DNA of 64,000 bases from JAHBVH01 sp034432375. Its GTDB lineage: Bacteria; Chloroflexota; Anaerolineae; Caldilineales; Caldilineaceae. The position numbers were made by a program, and so were the translations under genes. The stretch is from positions 26,195 to 90,194 of the forward strand of contig DAOUCA010000025.1 in the NCBI GenBank assembly GCA_034432375.1, in the 5' to 3' direction. The first letter of the stretch is position 1. Each line of letters opens with the position of its first letter. Under the pieces are notes generated by a model, which saw only the letters and a list, made by a program, of their open reading frames with translations, had not been told where the DNA came from and did no database searches. Below are positions 37,576 to 45,451 of the stretch, piece after piece.

Positions 37576-38559
37576 ATGGCACAACTCCCGAGCGGCCTAA
37601 ACTTCATTCTATTAATCCTGGTGCTGGTTGCGTCCGTCATTACTATTCTACAGACGGCGCGCGACGCAATCTCCAATAGCCCCCGCTGGATCCCGATCTC
37701 GCTGGGGCTAATTTGTGGTGCGCTCTTGGCCGCGCTCGTCGTACCAACCATCGCCGGCTATCTGAGTGCCGCAATCTGGATCCTTGTGGCCATTGTGCCA
37801 TCGATTGGCTTCCGTCTCTCGAATTACTATTTCTACCGGGGCCAATATCAACGCGCTTATCAACTCAAGCGTTGGCTTTGCTGGCTGCACCCACTCGCCG
37901 ATTGGCCGTGGCAAGATATCGTCTTTCGGACGTATATTGCGCTGGATCAGGGCGACAAGGAACGAGCCACAGCATTGCTGCAAGAGGCAACCACAGCCGA
38001 CGCTACCCCAGAACAACAGGCCTTCTCTTTTGCCATTACGCACAATTGGAGCGGGCTCTTAGCTTGGTGGCAATACCATCCACAGCAAGAAGAGCTGCAC
38101 CATTCCCCTAGCACACTGCGTTATTATCTGCTAGCCTTAGGGGAGACCGGAGAACTTGATCGACTGGTCGAGCGCTTTATTCAAGCGCGCCCCACCCTCG
38201 AACAAGTACCGCTCGTCCTCGATTATGCCCTGCTCTATCTCTTTGCCTTTGGGGGCAAGGCCGACGAAACAGTAAATTTGCTCCACTCACGCTTTGCCGA
38301 TAATCTCAACCGTGATATTGCCATTGTCTGGATCGCCACCGCCCATTACGCAGCAAGCCACCCGGAGTTGGGGCGCTCACTGCTACAGCCCCTGCAACGG
38401 ACAAGCACGGATGGCGTGGTACAATTTGCCATCGCGTATCGCCTCGAGCAGCCAATCGCACCAGCCGCCTCCCGCTTGAATGCGGTTAATGCAAAAACCC
38501 TCGACGCTATTGCACAGGAATGGCTCGAGCGTGTACAGCTGTTGGCCCACTGGCGCTAA
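37576..38559 (+). CDS. Membrane protein with helical repeat domain, unknown function
   Basis: The protein is 327 aa. Three hydrophobic segments occupy the N-terminal 90 residues (NFILLILVLVASVITIL, ISLGLICGALLAALVV, AAIWILVAIVPSIGF). The remaining 230 residues are soluble, Leu/Ala-rich helices with TPR-like spacing (YRGQYQRAYQLKRW, LDQGDKERATALLQEA, LGETGELDRLVERF). The arrangement recalls domains that precede rhomboid proteases in some Chloroflexota, but no rhomboid Ser or His motif follows, so this is only a suggestion. It probably faces the cytoplasm as a scaffold. Confidence 0.65.
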   Translation: MAQLPSGLNFILLILVLVASVITILQTARDAISNSPRWIPISLGLICGALLAALVVPTIAGYLSAAIWILVAIVPSIGFRLSNYYFYRGQYQRAYQLKRWLCWLHPLADWPWQDIVFRTYIALDQGDKERATALLQEATTADATPEQQAFSFAITHNWSGLLAWWQYHPQQEELHHSPSTLRYYLLALGETGELDRLVERFIQARPTLEQVPLVLDYALLYLFAFGGKADETVNLLHSRFADNLNRDIAIVWIATAHYAASHPELGRSLLQPLQRTSTDGVVQFAIAYRLEQPIAPAASRLNAVNAKTLDAIAQEWLERVQLLAHWR

Positions 38560-38640
38560 CCCTCACCCTGGGACGATTGCCACACTTCCCCCCACTTCCC
38601 TACAACAAATGGCGCAACTAACTACAGCAATTACAGTAGT

Positions 38641-38669
38641 TTGACAAGGTATCTAAAAACATCTACAAT
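38641..38669 (+). promoter_or_regulatory. Near-consensus sigma70 promoter
   Basis: TTGACA (38641-38646), exactly 17 nt, then TACAAT (38664-38669): a perfect -35 and a 5/6 -10. It is the best promoter in the window by eye. The next gene begins 290 nt later at 38963, implying a long untranslated leader or a small RNA. A 20-codon frame at 38672 starts too close to the -10 to be translated from it. Confidence 0.65.
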
Positions 38670-38962
38670 AAATGAAGGACATCCCCCGATTGCGCATTGC
38701 ACCCGATGGCGTAACAGTCCTATTGTCATTATAAGCATAGTGTATCACGTTGACCGCAATCCACTGACACGATGTTGATGAATGTGCGTCGATGCCTCTA
38801 ATCTAATGAGTCTGATCGCTTTTCTTTAGGGTATCGTACCAAGTATATTCCGAAACATGGCGACTCCATTGAACCCTATTCCTATTCCACATGGTCAATG
38901 CGCTTGTGTCATGTGCCACACCTATGCACAACCCCGTATTGTTACTCATAAGGAGACAGAGT

Positions 38963-39118
38963 ATGACGAAGATTTATCTTATCGTTAGCTTGGCACTATT
39001 GGCTGCGGTTCTCTTCGGCGCGACAATTTTCGCCGACGGAGGCTCGAAATTGGTGGATGTTTCGTGGAATAGCCTGCCGACGTTGCATTGGACGGCAGAT
39101 GGTACTTGGAAGGGTTAA
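38963..39118 (+). CDS. 51-aa secreted peptide precursor
   Basis: The ATG at 38963 has AAGGAG 9 nt upstream. Residues 1-24 are a compact signal peptide (MTKIYLIVSLALLAAVLFGA, then TIFA and likely cleavage). The mature peptide would be about 27 residues, DGGSKLVDVSWNSLP followed by TLHWTADGTWKG, with no cysteine and three Trp. The gene lies between a near-consensus promoter and a good intrinsic terminator, so it is a self-contained unit. It is too short for family assignment. A signalling peptide, bacteriocin-like peptide or a structural surface peptide are all possible. Confidence 0.6.
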   Translation: MTKIYLIVSLALLAAVLFGATIFADGGSKLVDVSWNSLPTLHWTADGTWKG

Positions 39119-39248
39119 GTATCGATTCAAGATAACTTTACTGTTTAACCGATGGTTTTTGTTCGCTAAACACTACAAGTTATTTTGCAATGAATCGATG
39201 GATACTTAGCACTTGCGGTATCTATAGTAACTAGAATAAAAGATTGTA

Positions 39249-39283
39249 AGCAGCGTATGATGCCAAATCATCGCTGCTTTTTT
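39249..39283 (+). terminator. Rho-independent terminator of the peptide gene
   Basis: AGCAGCG (39249-39255) pairs with CGCTGCT (39272-39278). The stem is extended by ATGAT/ATCAT around a GCCAA loop and followed by TTTTTT (39278-39283). A textbook terminator 130 bp past the stop. Between them, AAGTATCGATTCA near 39117 is loosely inverted near 39200. Confidence 0.8.
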
Positions 39284-39347
39284 ATGGGTTGAAGATGTGC
39301 CCTTTCTATTGTCAAGAGACTGTTGGCGAATTCGGGGATTGAGCGTA

Positions 39348-39394
39348 GGCTGAGCTTGTCGAAGCCGCAGCGGCTCCGCCTTCGTCTATCGAAG
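39348..39394. repeat. Family C repeat copy
   Basis: GGCTGAGCTTGTCGAAGCC at 39348-39366 followed by GCAGCGGCTCCG. The same 19-mer occurs twice at 46863 and 46965. It lies immediately upstream of the S41 protease gene. Confidence 0.55.
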
Positions 39395-39420
39395 TTGAAC
39401 GATGATTTGGAGTACCAATA

Positions 39421-40617
39421 TTGGCAAAACTACGACTTTTCATCCTTATTAGTCTGACTTGGTTTTTTATTGGGTGGTTTTCCCATAGTATACGCCAATC
39501 AATCAGCAATAAAATCTCAACGCAGTCGATAGAGCAACAGCGGATGCTCAAAGCCTATCAATTGCTAGTGGACCGACAGCTGTTATTAAATAAAACGAAA
39601 AACAGCACACCAATCTCATCGCAACTGGCGGATGCCGCAATTTCCGCAATGCTGATATGGAGTCAAGATAAATATGCCGATCTCTACGGGCCGCTTACAA
39701 CAGAACGCTATCTTGCTGGATATGCAAGTGCAGTGGGCAATACGGATCTGAGGTTTGACATTGTTGATGGCAAGCGGATTGTAACAGAAGTACCGTCAGA
39801 CAGTGCAGCGGAAATTGCTGGCGTTCAGGTGGGAGATAGTCTGTTAGGTATAGACGAATTTGACATTAGTCAATCTGTCGGTGGCTACGAGATAGCAACA
39901 TTGTTACGAGGTCCTGTTAACTCTACGTACAAATTAACAGTTCAACGTGGGGATCAGATCTTAGAGTTGATAGTCACTCGGAAACCTTGGAACTATTTGT
40001 CTCATCAGATCATACATAGCAATATCGGCTATCTGAAAACAGAATACTTTTTTGCAGATCAACCAGAGGAAATGGTTTCAACGATCTTTGAAGAATTTTC
40101 ACAGATCCCTATTCAAGCGTTGATTTGGGACTTGAGGAATAATAGTGGCGGATCACCCACCGTTGCCGAAAAAATATTAAGCTACTTTAGAGAGCCCGGG
40201 ACACTTTTATACACGGTTGAGTTTAAAGATGGCACACGACGAGATTTTAAGGCATCTGGGAATGCAAGTTTTTCTGCAATTCCGATTGTTATAATAATCA
40301 ATGAAGAAACCTGGTCGGCTGGTGAAATTGCGGCTGCGGCAATGGTGCAAAGAGCAAGCACAATACTAATAGGAAAAACAACTGCTGGCAAAGGGGTTGT
40401 TCAAGATACAGTATCTCTGGATGAAACGCATATGCTGCACTTTACCGTTGCAAAATGGCTCACACCGACAGGTGAATGGATCCAGGAAAAAGGTGTACAC
40501 CCACAACTATCAATTGAAGATAATCCAATCACAAAGCAAGATGAAGTGATGGAAGCAGCGATCAACTATCTAGATAATTTGTTGATACAAAATGAGGAAA
40601 TGGTTAAACCAAATTAG
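39421..40617 (+). CDS. S41 family C-terminal processing protease with PDZ domain
   Basis: The protein is 398 aa from a TTG at 39421, supported by TTGGAG 8 nt upstream; no ATG lies near. An N-terminal membrane anchor (LFILISLTWFFIGWF) is at residues 5-20. The PDZ domain lies at about 110-190 (ITEVPSDSAAEIAGVQVGDSLLGID-like segment, here VTEVPSDSAAEIAGVQVGD). The peptidase core has IWDLRNNSGG, the nucleophile Ser299 in NEETWSAGE and Lys324 in TAGKGVVQ, 25 residues apart as in CtpA-type Ser/Lys dyads. It is expected to cut C-terminal regions of exported proteins at the outer face of the membrane. Its 3' end overlaps the convergent HD-GYP gene by 14 bp. Confidence 0.9.
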   Translation: MAKLRLFILISLTWFFIGWFSHSIRQSISNKISTQSIEQQRMLKAYQLLVDRQLLLNKTKNSTPISSQLADAAISAMLIWSQDKYADLYGPLTTERYLAGYASAVGNTDLRFDIVDGKRIVTEVPSDSAAEIAGVQVGDSLLGIDEFDISQSVGGYEIATLLRGPVNSTYKLTVQRGDQILELIVTRKPWNYLSHQIIHSNIGYLKTEYFFADQPEEMVSTIFEEFSQIPIQALIWDLRNNSGGSPTVAEKILSYFREPGTLLYTVEFKDGTRRDFKASGNASFSAIPIVIIINEETWSAGEIAAAAMVQRASTILIGKTTAGKGVVQDTVSLDETHMLHFTVAKWLTPTGEWIQEKGVHPQLSIEDNPITKQDEVMEAAINYLDNLLIQNEEMVKPN

Positions 40618-42106
40618 CGTTTGCCTTCTGCAAGTGAGATGAAATCATACTTTTTTTGACATAGCATCGATCATCCAAGGTCGATAAGGCACCTGTCTCT
40701 TCTAGCTCATGCGCGATTGCTGATGCCGAATTGACAAAAAATTCCTCACCATGTTTTTTGGTCACTGCCAAGAATGCTTCAACAACCTTAGGATCAAATT
40801 GTGTACCAGAGCAACGTTTGACCTCCATGATCACATCGGCTAGAGAACGCGTCGATTGATATGGGCGGTCCGAAAGCATCGCCTCTACACTATCCGCAAC
40901 ACACATGATACGAGCGCCCAATGTGTTTTCTTCACCTTTTAAGCCATCGGGGTAACCACGGCCATCCCAACGCTCATGGTGATTTCGAACCAAAGGCACT
41001 AATTCCTGAAATTGGGGCATTTGACTAACAATTTCTGCGCCGATAGTGGTGTGCAACTTCAGGGCATTATATTCTTCATCCGTCAATCGACCCTTCTTCC
41101 CAATAATAGCGTCAGTCACCCCAACTTTGCCTAAATCGTGGATAAGCCCACCGCGCAAAAGGCGGGCTTGTTCATTTTTACCCAAACCCATCGATTCGGC
41201 AATTGCGCATGCATAGCGTGCGACCTGGGTCGAATGCCCAAAAGTGTAAATATCATACGCATCAACCACTGCGCTTAAGGTCTGTAACAGCCCAAGATTG
41301 GCCTTTTCTAACTGGTTATTCGCATCTTCAAGCTGTTCAACATACACACGGCTACGGTTAATATAGAGATAAAATGCATAACCAGTTGCTATGACCGGAA
41401 ACATGAAAATCCCTAGGCCAATCATACCTGTTGTTTTGTACGCATACGCAATCCCACTTCCACCTATCACCCCCCCAACAATTGTAATAGGTAAAGCCCA
41501 CTGCCAATCTTGTTGCCAAATTACATGTAGTTTCCTACCTGTTTGCAAGTGAATAACAAGCATTAACAATAAAGTTCCAACAGCTTCATATACGATTACA
41601 AAACATGCTATTGGAAGAATACTCCATAGATCACTCCCTGATTTAAAAAGATATGTGATCCATAGATATACAACAGACCCGCTTGCTGCAGCAAGCGTAC
41701 GCATGCCAACATTAAATGTTGCACGTCGCCCCCAACCTGCACGATTTTGGGCAGTCACATCTTTCGAAAACCACATACTCGTCGTTACAATCGTTGTCAA
41801 GCCACTGATCAAGCTTGTTAAAATAGCGCCCCACATTCCCAAGGTTGCTACTGAAGCAGTAGTGACGATTGTGCCAAGGGATATTGTACTTCGACTCGAT
41901 GCAAACAATTCAACATTGGTTAACTGTGCAATGATCACTGCACCAGCAAAAAGCGCCAATCCTCCCCAATCTTTCTCATAGCGAACAATGGCATTAACAG
42001 TCACCACCAATCCACAGAGCGAGACCAAAGTCGTATAGTATGGCACCCATTGGGTACGGTCGCGCTCTTTGCGCAAAACGCCATTGATCATCGAAGCTGT
42101 TGACAC
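40604..42106 (-). CDS. Membrane HD-GYP domain protein, c-di-GMP phosphodiesterase-like
   Basis: The protein is 500 aa from a GTG at 42106 with AGAGAGGAAAG upstream. Seven or eight hydrophobic helices fill residues 20-250 (MASE-like sensor region). A short coiled coil follows (VEQLEDANNQLEKANLGLLQ). The HD-GYP domain (about 275-460) has HSTQVARYA, the metal motif HDLGKVGV, NHHERWDGRGYPDG and ARIMCVADSVEAM, all intact. Such proteins hydrolyse cyclic di-GMP, linking a membrane signal to adhesion, motility or secretion. No GGDEF partner lies in the window. Confidence 0.9.
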   Translation of the reverse strand: MSTASMINGVLRKERDRTQWVPYYTTLVSLCGLVVTVNAIVRYEKDWGGLALFAGAVIIAQLTNVELFASSRSTISLGTIVTTASVATLGMWGAILTSLISGLTTIVTTSMWFSKDVTAQNRAGWGRRATFNVGMRTLAAASGSVVYLWITYLFKSGSDLWSILPIACFVIVYEAVGTLLLMLVIHLQTGRKLHVIWQQDWQWALPITIVGGVIGGSGIAYAYKTTGMIGLGIFMFPVIATGYAFYLYINRSRVYVEQLEDANNQLEKANLGLLQTLSAVVDAYDIYTFGHSTQVARYACAIAESMGLGKNEQARLLRGGLIHDLGKVGVTDAIIGKKGRLTDEEYNALKLHTTIGAEIVSQMPQFQELVPLVRNHHERWDGRGYPDGLKGEENTLGARIMCVADSVEAMLSDRPYQSTRSLADVIMEVKRCSGTQFDPKVVEAFLAVTKKHGEEFFVNSASAIAHELEETGALSTLDDRCYVKKSMISSHLQKANANLV

Positions 42107-42692
42107 AATCTTTCCTCTCTGCTATCCGCTGGTATGCCACTGGTGGGGCAACGGACACGTACCAACCCTCGTTCATCCTTGCTGATAAACGCAACAAAGC
42201 AAAATACACTTCGCTACCGATGGCAATCAACATCCCACGCCTGTAGCCGGCTCTTTCAGTTCAATCAATTCAGCCCATTTTCGACACATATATACAGACA
42301 ATTCATACAAAATCATCAGTTAACTAACAAAATATTCATATAATCTTAAGCTACAAGAACAACTATAACATGTCGCTTAGACAAGATAGATGTCAGATAG
42401 CTGTCAAATTTTCCAGGATACGCAACGTTTGTTTACGCATTCTGGTCAATTAGAGTGCCCAGGATTCTTAACAGACCTCTCCAATTACAATAAAATTCGA
42501 TTACTTGTAGCAATTCTAACAGGAGGTGAAGTTGTGGACATCAAGCAAATAGAGTATTTGGATAAGGTATAAAGTGGAAATTAATTGCCAAAATTGACGG
42601 AGATAGAGATGCGGTGTAATTGTTTGACTAAGTAGAAAGTTGGAGTGAAAAACGGCTGGCTCTCCAACTGTCAATGGCCCAATGAGAAAGTA

Positions 42693-42730
42693 GCCGCTGC
42701 AATGAATTGGTATCAGTTCATTGCAGCGGC
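42693..42730. terminator. Perfect 14-bp hairpin
   Basis: GCCGCTGCAATGAA (42693-42706) pairs with TTCATTGCAGCGGC (42717-42730), loop 10 nt. It lies in the 830-bp gap between two minus-strand genes, past the 3' end of NDH-2, and may end that transcript. No T-run is present on the minus side, so it is only a candidate. The rest of 42107-42690 shows no convincing gene; a 60-codon frame at 42390 lacks a ribosome site and domain features. Confidence 0.45.
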
Positions 42731-42772
42731 CACTTGCCGACTGTATAACGCTATTGCGTAAAAAAACTAGGT

Positions 42773-42930
42773 TCTTGGCGAATTAGTGTGCTATAAAGCG
42801 AAGAGGGTAAGCGAACGCCGGTTGCGTTCTAGGCGCGAAACCAAGGCCGCGGGTCGCCCCGTTTGTTTTCGCTACGCGTGCAATGTGCCCTACTCTACGC
42901 AACCGGCACTTCCCACCCTAATTCGCCAAG
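42773..42930. mobile_element. MITE-like element, 14-bp terminal inverted repeats
   Basis: TCTTGGCGAATTAG (42773-42786) is exactly inverted at 42917-42930. Within are a second imperfect inverted pair around GCCGGTTGCG and no open frame. It ends 9 bp from the NDH-2 stop codon, so it forms that gene's 3' region. Confidence 0.65.
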
Positions 42931-42939
42931 AGCCATAAA

Positions 42940-44265
42940 CTACAAGGGTTGCCGCTGCGGTGGTAAAACCGACCGATCGGTGCCTTCCTTTGCCGCTGTT
43001 ACCGACTCCTGTTTCCAAATAATCCGTACAGATCGATCATAAGTCAAGTAATTCCAGGCCCAATTGATTAGCACATTGAGCCGATTGCGAAAGCCGAGTA
43101 ACATCACCAGATGCAACCCCAGCCAAGCCAGCCACGCTAACCGTCCCGTGAGCGCAAAGCGGTTAAAGATCCAAGCGACCGCACGGCTGCGGCCAATCGT
43201 TGCCATCGTGCCCCGATCGCGATAGGTAAACGCTTCTCCCACTTCGCCGCGCAAATCAGCCAGAAGATTCTTGGCGGCCAATTCCCCTTGCTGCTGTGCG
43301 ACAGGAATTAACATGGGGTAGGGTCGACCCTCTGGATCGGCCAAATGGGCAATATCACCCACGGCATAGATCCGTTCCAGCCCCACCACCGCCGTCGTCG
43401 CCTCAATCGGAATGCGCCCACTGCGCGCCGACTCTACACCGAGCAGTGCTGCAAACGGGGTCGCCTTCACCCCCGCCGCCCAGACGACCGTATAGGTAGG
43501 GATCACCTCATCCCCCTCCAGCCGAACGGCATCGCGATCGACCGCAAGCAACTTGCGCCCCAACAGCACTTCAACCCCAAGCGACTCTAACTGTTGCACC
43601 GCTGCCCGCTGCAATCGTTTGGGATAGGGTGCCAGTAACTGCTCCGCCTGCTCGACCAGGATCACACGGGTGTGCAGATCGCCATGCGGATATTCTTTGG
43701 CCAGCACATGGTTATAGAGTTCGTAGACCGCACCGGCCGTCTCGATGCCGGTGGGACCACCCCCCACCACGACAATTGTCAGCAAGGCATTGCAGATCGC
43801 GGCGTCTTCCTGCCAGACCGCCTGCTCAAAAAGGTTGAGCACATGGTTGCGTAGCCGAATTGAATCGTGCAACGTGCGCAATTCAAAGGCGTGCTCGCGA
43901 AAGCCATCATTGCCAAAATAATTGGGCACACTACCCGCGGCGACAATCAGGTAGTCATAGGGCTCGGTGACGGTGCGGTCGCCCGCCTCGATCGTCAACA
44001 GGCGCTGCGTCTGATCGACAGCGGTGACATTGCCCAGCAGAAAGCGCAAATTTGTGGCATCCCGAAAGATGGTACGCACTGGATAGGCGATCTCACTCGG
44101 ATCCAACGCCGCCGTCGCCACCTGATAGAGCAATGGAGTAAAGGTATGATAATTATTCCGATCCACCAGCAACAGGTCAACATCTGCCTGTACCAGCTGG
44201 CGCGCCGCAAAGAGGCCACCAAAACCGGCACCGATAATTACAATTTTTGGTCTTGTTGTTGTCAT
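42940..44265 (-). CDS. ndh: Type II NADH dehydrogenase (NDH-2)
   Basis: The protein is 441 aa. FAD-binding GxGxxG motif IVIIGAGFGGLFAAR is at residues 8-22, followed by the quinone-side LLYQVATAAL. The second Rossmann motif IVVVGGGPTGIETAGA binds NADH (about 165-180). AAGVKATP and YAVGDIAHL, the C-terminal FAD contact, come next. The C-terminal amphipathic/hydrophobic region (LAWLAWLGLHLVMLLGF) gives membrane attachment. The enzyme passes electrons from NADH to quinone without pumping protons. It is single on the minus strand with a palindromic operator candidate 58 bp upstream. Confidence 0.93.
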   Translation of the reverse strand: MTTTRPKIVIIGAGFGGLFAARQLVQADVDLLLVDRNNYHTFTPLLYQVATAALDPSEIAYPVRTIFRDATNLRFLLGNVTAVDQTQRLLTIEAGDRTVTEPYDYLIVAAGSVPNYFGNDGFREHAFELRTLHDSIRLRNHVLNLFEQAVWQEDAAICNALLTIVVVGGGPTGIETAGAVYELYNHVLAKEYPHGDLHTRVILVEQAEQLLAPYPKRLQRAAVQQLESLGVEVLLGRKLLAVDRDAVRLEGDEVIPTYTVVWAAGVKATPFAALLGVESARSGRIPIEATTAVVGLERIYAVGDIAHLADPEGRPYPMLIPVAQQQGELAAKNLLADLRGEVGEAFTYRDRGTMATIGRSRAVAWIFNRFALTGRLAWLAWLGLHLVMLLGFRNRLNVLINWAWNYLTYDRSVRIIWKQESVTAAKEGTDRSVLPPQRQPL

Positions 44266-44322
44266 TGCATTTGCCCCATTCAGTCGATTGACTCACTCAC
44301 TCTTCAGCTACATTTGTGAATT

Positions 44323-44342
44323 ATTGCACAAATAACAAGAAA
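44323..44342. promoter_or_regulatory. CRP/FNR-type palindrome upstream of ndh
   Basis: TTTGTGAATTATTGCACAAA is an inverted repeat with an 8-nt centre. It fits TGTGA-N6-TCACA with one mismatch, placed 58-77 bp before the ndh start, a normal activator position. A CRP/FNR-family regulator is inferred; none is encoded in the window. Confidence 0.4.
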
Positions 44343-44394
44343 GGTCAGTAGAGTACCTCACAAAGCAATACAATTACAACAGCTTAGCCAAAGA

Positions 44395-44838
44395 CTATTT
44401 GGCGGCTTGTTTGTGTTTCATCTGGACCGTCTTGGTCACCGCCTTGGCAATCGTCCGGATCGTTAACATTACCCAGAAGATAGCCCACGCCGCCATGAGA
44501 ATCCCAGCGATGGGAATCCGCGTCTCGTCAGTAATCGGCTCATAGGTGACACCGTCGGCGGTGATACGAATGTAGCCACAAGGCTTCGCTTTGCCACCGG
44601 CACCGCCACCGCTGCCACCTCCTTCTCCCTTGGTCGCTGGATCAGTGGTTTGAGCTTCATCACTGCGTCCATAGCCCCCCCCATAGCCAAAGCCATAGGT
44701 TACTTCGGCCACAGGAATCACCGTGTTCCCCTGCTCCGCGATCGCTTCGCCAAAAACCGTTTGAACGCCGATCTTGGACAACATCTGCTCGATTGGTTCG
44801 GTCGCCTTCTGCAGTTCAGGCTGCATCTCAGGTTGCAT
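44395..44838 (-). CDS. GerW/YtfJ family protein
   Basis: The protein is 147 aa from the ATG at 44838 with GGAG upstream; the frame open to 44961 is not needed. Residues 15-100 match the GerW/YtfJ family: IEQMLSKIGVQTVFGEAI, TVIPVAEVTYGFGYGGGYG, a Gly-rich stretch, and PCGYIRITADGVTYEPI. One transmembrane helix lies near the C-terminus (IAGILMAAWAIFWVMLTI) with a basic tail. In Bacillus the relative is a forespore germination protein; in Chloroflexota the role is unknown and no other spore gene is seen here. It is in a same-strand cluster with the two following genes. Confidence 0.85.
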   Translation of the reverse strand: MQPEMQPELQKATEPIEQMLSKIGVQTVFGEAIAEQGNTVIPVAEVTYGFGYGGGYGRSDEAQTTDPATKGEGGGSGGGAGGKAKPCGYIRITADGVTYEPITDETRIPIAGILMAAWAIFWVMLTIRTIAKAVTKTVQMKHKQAAK

Positions 44839-44957
44839 TGTTTGCTCCGTTTCATAGTATACAAGTGATTGGGATTGATATAATGCGTGTTGCGTATTGC
44901 GTGCGTTGTTGCTGCGTTTTTGGAATCCCTCCGAAAGGTTATCTGAACATCTATGGG

Positions 44958-45284
44958 TCACCGCTTTGGGCGCCGCGCGGCAAAGAGAGAAATTGCACCG
45001 CAGAAGAGGGCAATCGCAGCGGCGACACCGACGAACACGCGCAACGGTTGGTGTGTCGGATCCGCTATCTCAATGGTATAATCGGGCTGTCCGGCTTCTG
45101 TGACACGCACCGCAACCGGGCGCAAACGCACAAAGGCACCGCCACCGCCATTGCGCCCATCGCCCCCCTGTCTACGCCAACCACGCAGATGCGCGACTGA
45201 CTGCAACGTCCGTTTGCCCACGGCAATAGGCTCGCCGCACACGGTGATATCGATCATGCCAGACCGAACTTGCGCTGTTGTCAT
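44958..45284 (-). CDS. Small single-pass membrane protein
   Basis: The protein is 108 aa; the ATG at 45284 has AGGAG 6 nt upstream. Residues 5-75 are soluble with a RRQGGDGRNGGGG basic/Gly loop. One transmembrane helix is near the C-terminus (LRVFVGVAAAIALFCGAISLF) followed by AARRPKR. The Gly-rich loop is reminiscent of that in the GerW-like neighbour, 120 bp downstream, hinting at partnership. No family is recognised. Confidence 0.65.
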   Translation of the reverse strand: MTTAQVRSGMIDITVCGEPIAVGKRTLQSVAHLRGWRRQGGDGRNGGGGAFVRLRPVAVRVTEAGQPDYTIEIADPTHQPLRVFVGVAAAIALFCGAISLFAARRPKR

Positions 45285-45451
45285 TGTTTTCTCCTGCAAG
45301 TAGTACAACAACGTTAAATTAGACAAGATTCACAGAATTTACAGGGTTTCTACAGCAGCGGGAAAATCTTGTGTATCTTGTGAATCCTGTCCATTTTATA
45401 AAATGTAACGTTGTCGAAATAGGTACAAATATGCTTGTAAAGCGGCCGTGG

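Noticed and set aside
38672..38734. 20-codon ORF right after the strong promoter
   Set aside because: It starts 3 nt after the -10 hexamer, before the likely transcription start, and lacks a ribosome site.
42390..42572. 60-codon gene in the gap between HD-GYP and NDH-2
   Set aside because: No ribosome site before the ATG, no recognised domain, and composition like the surrounding AT-rich spacer. It may be a gene scrap but cannot be supported.
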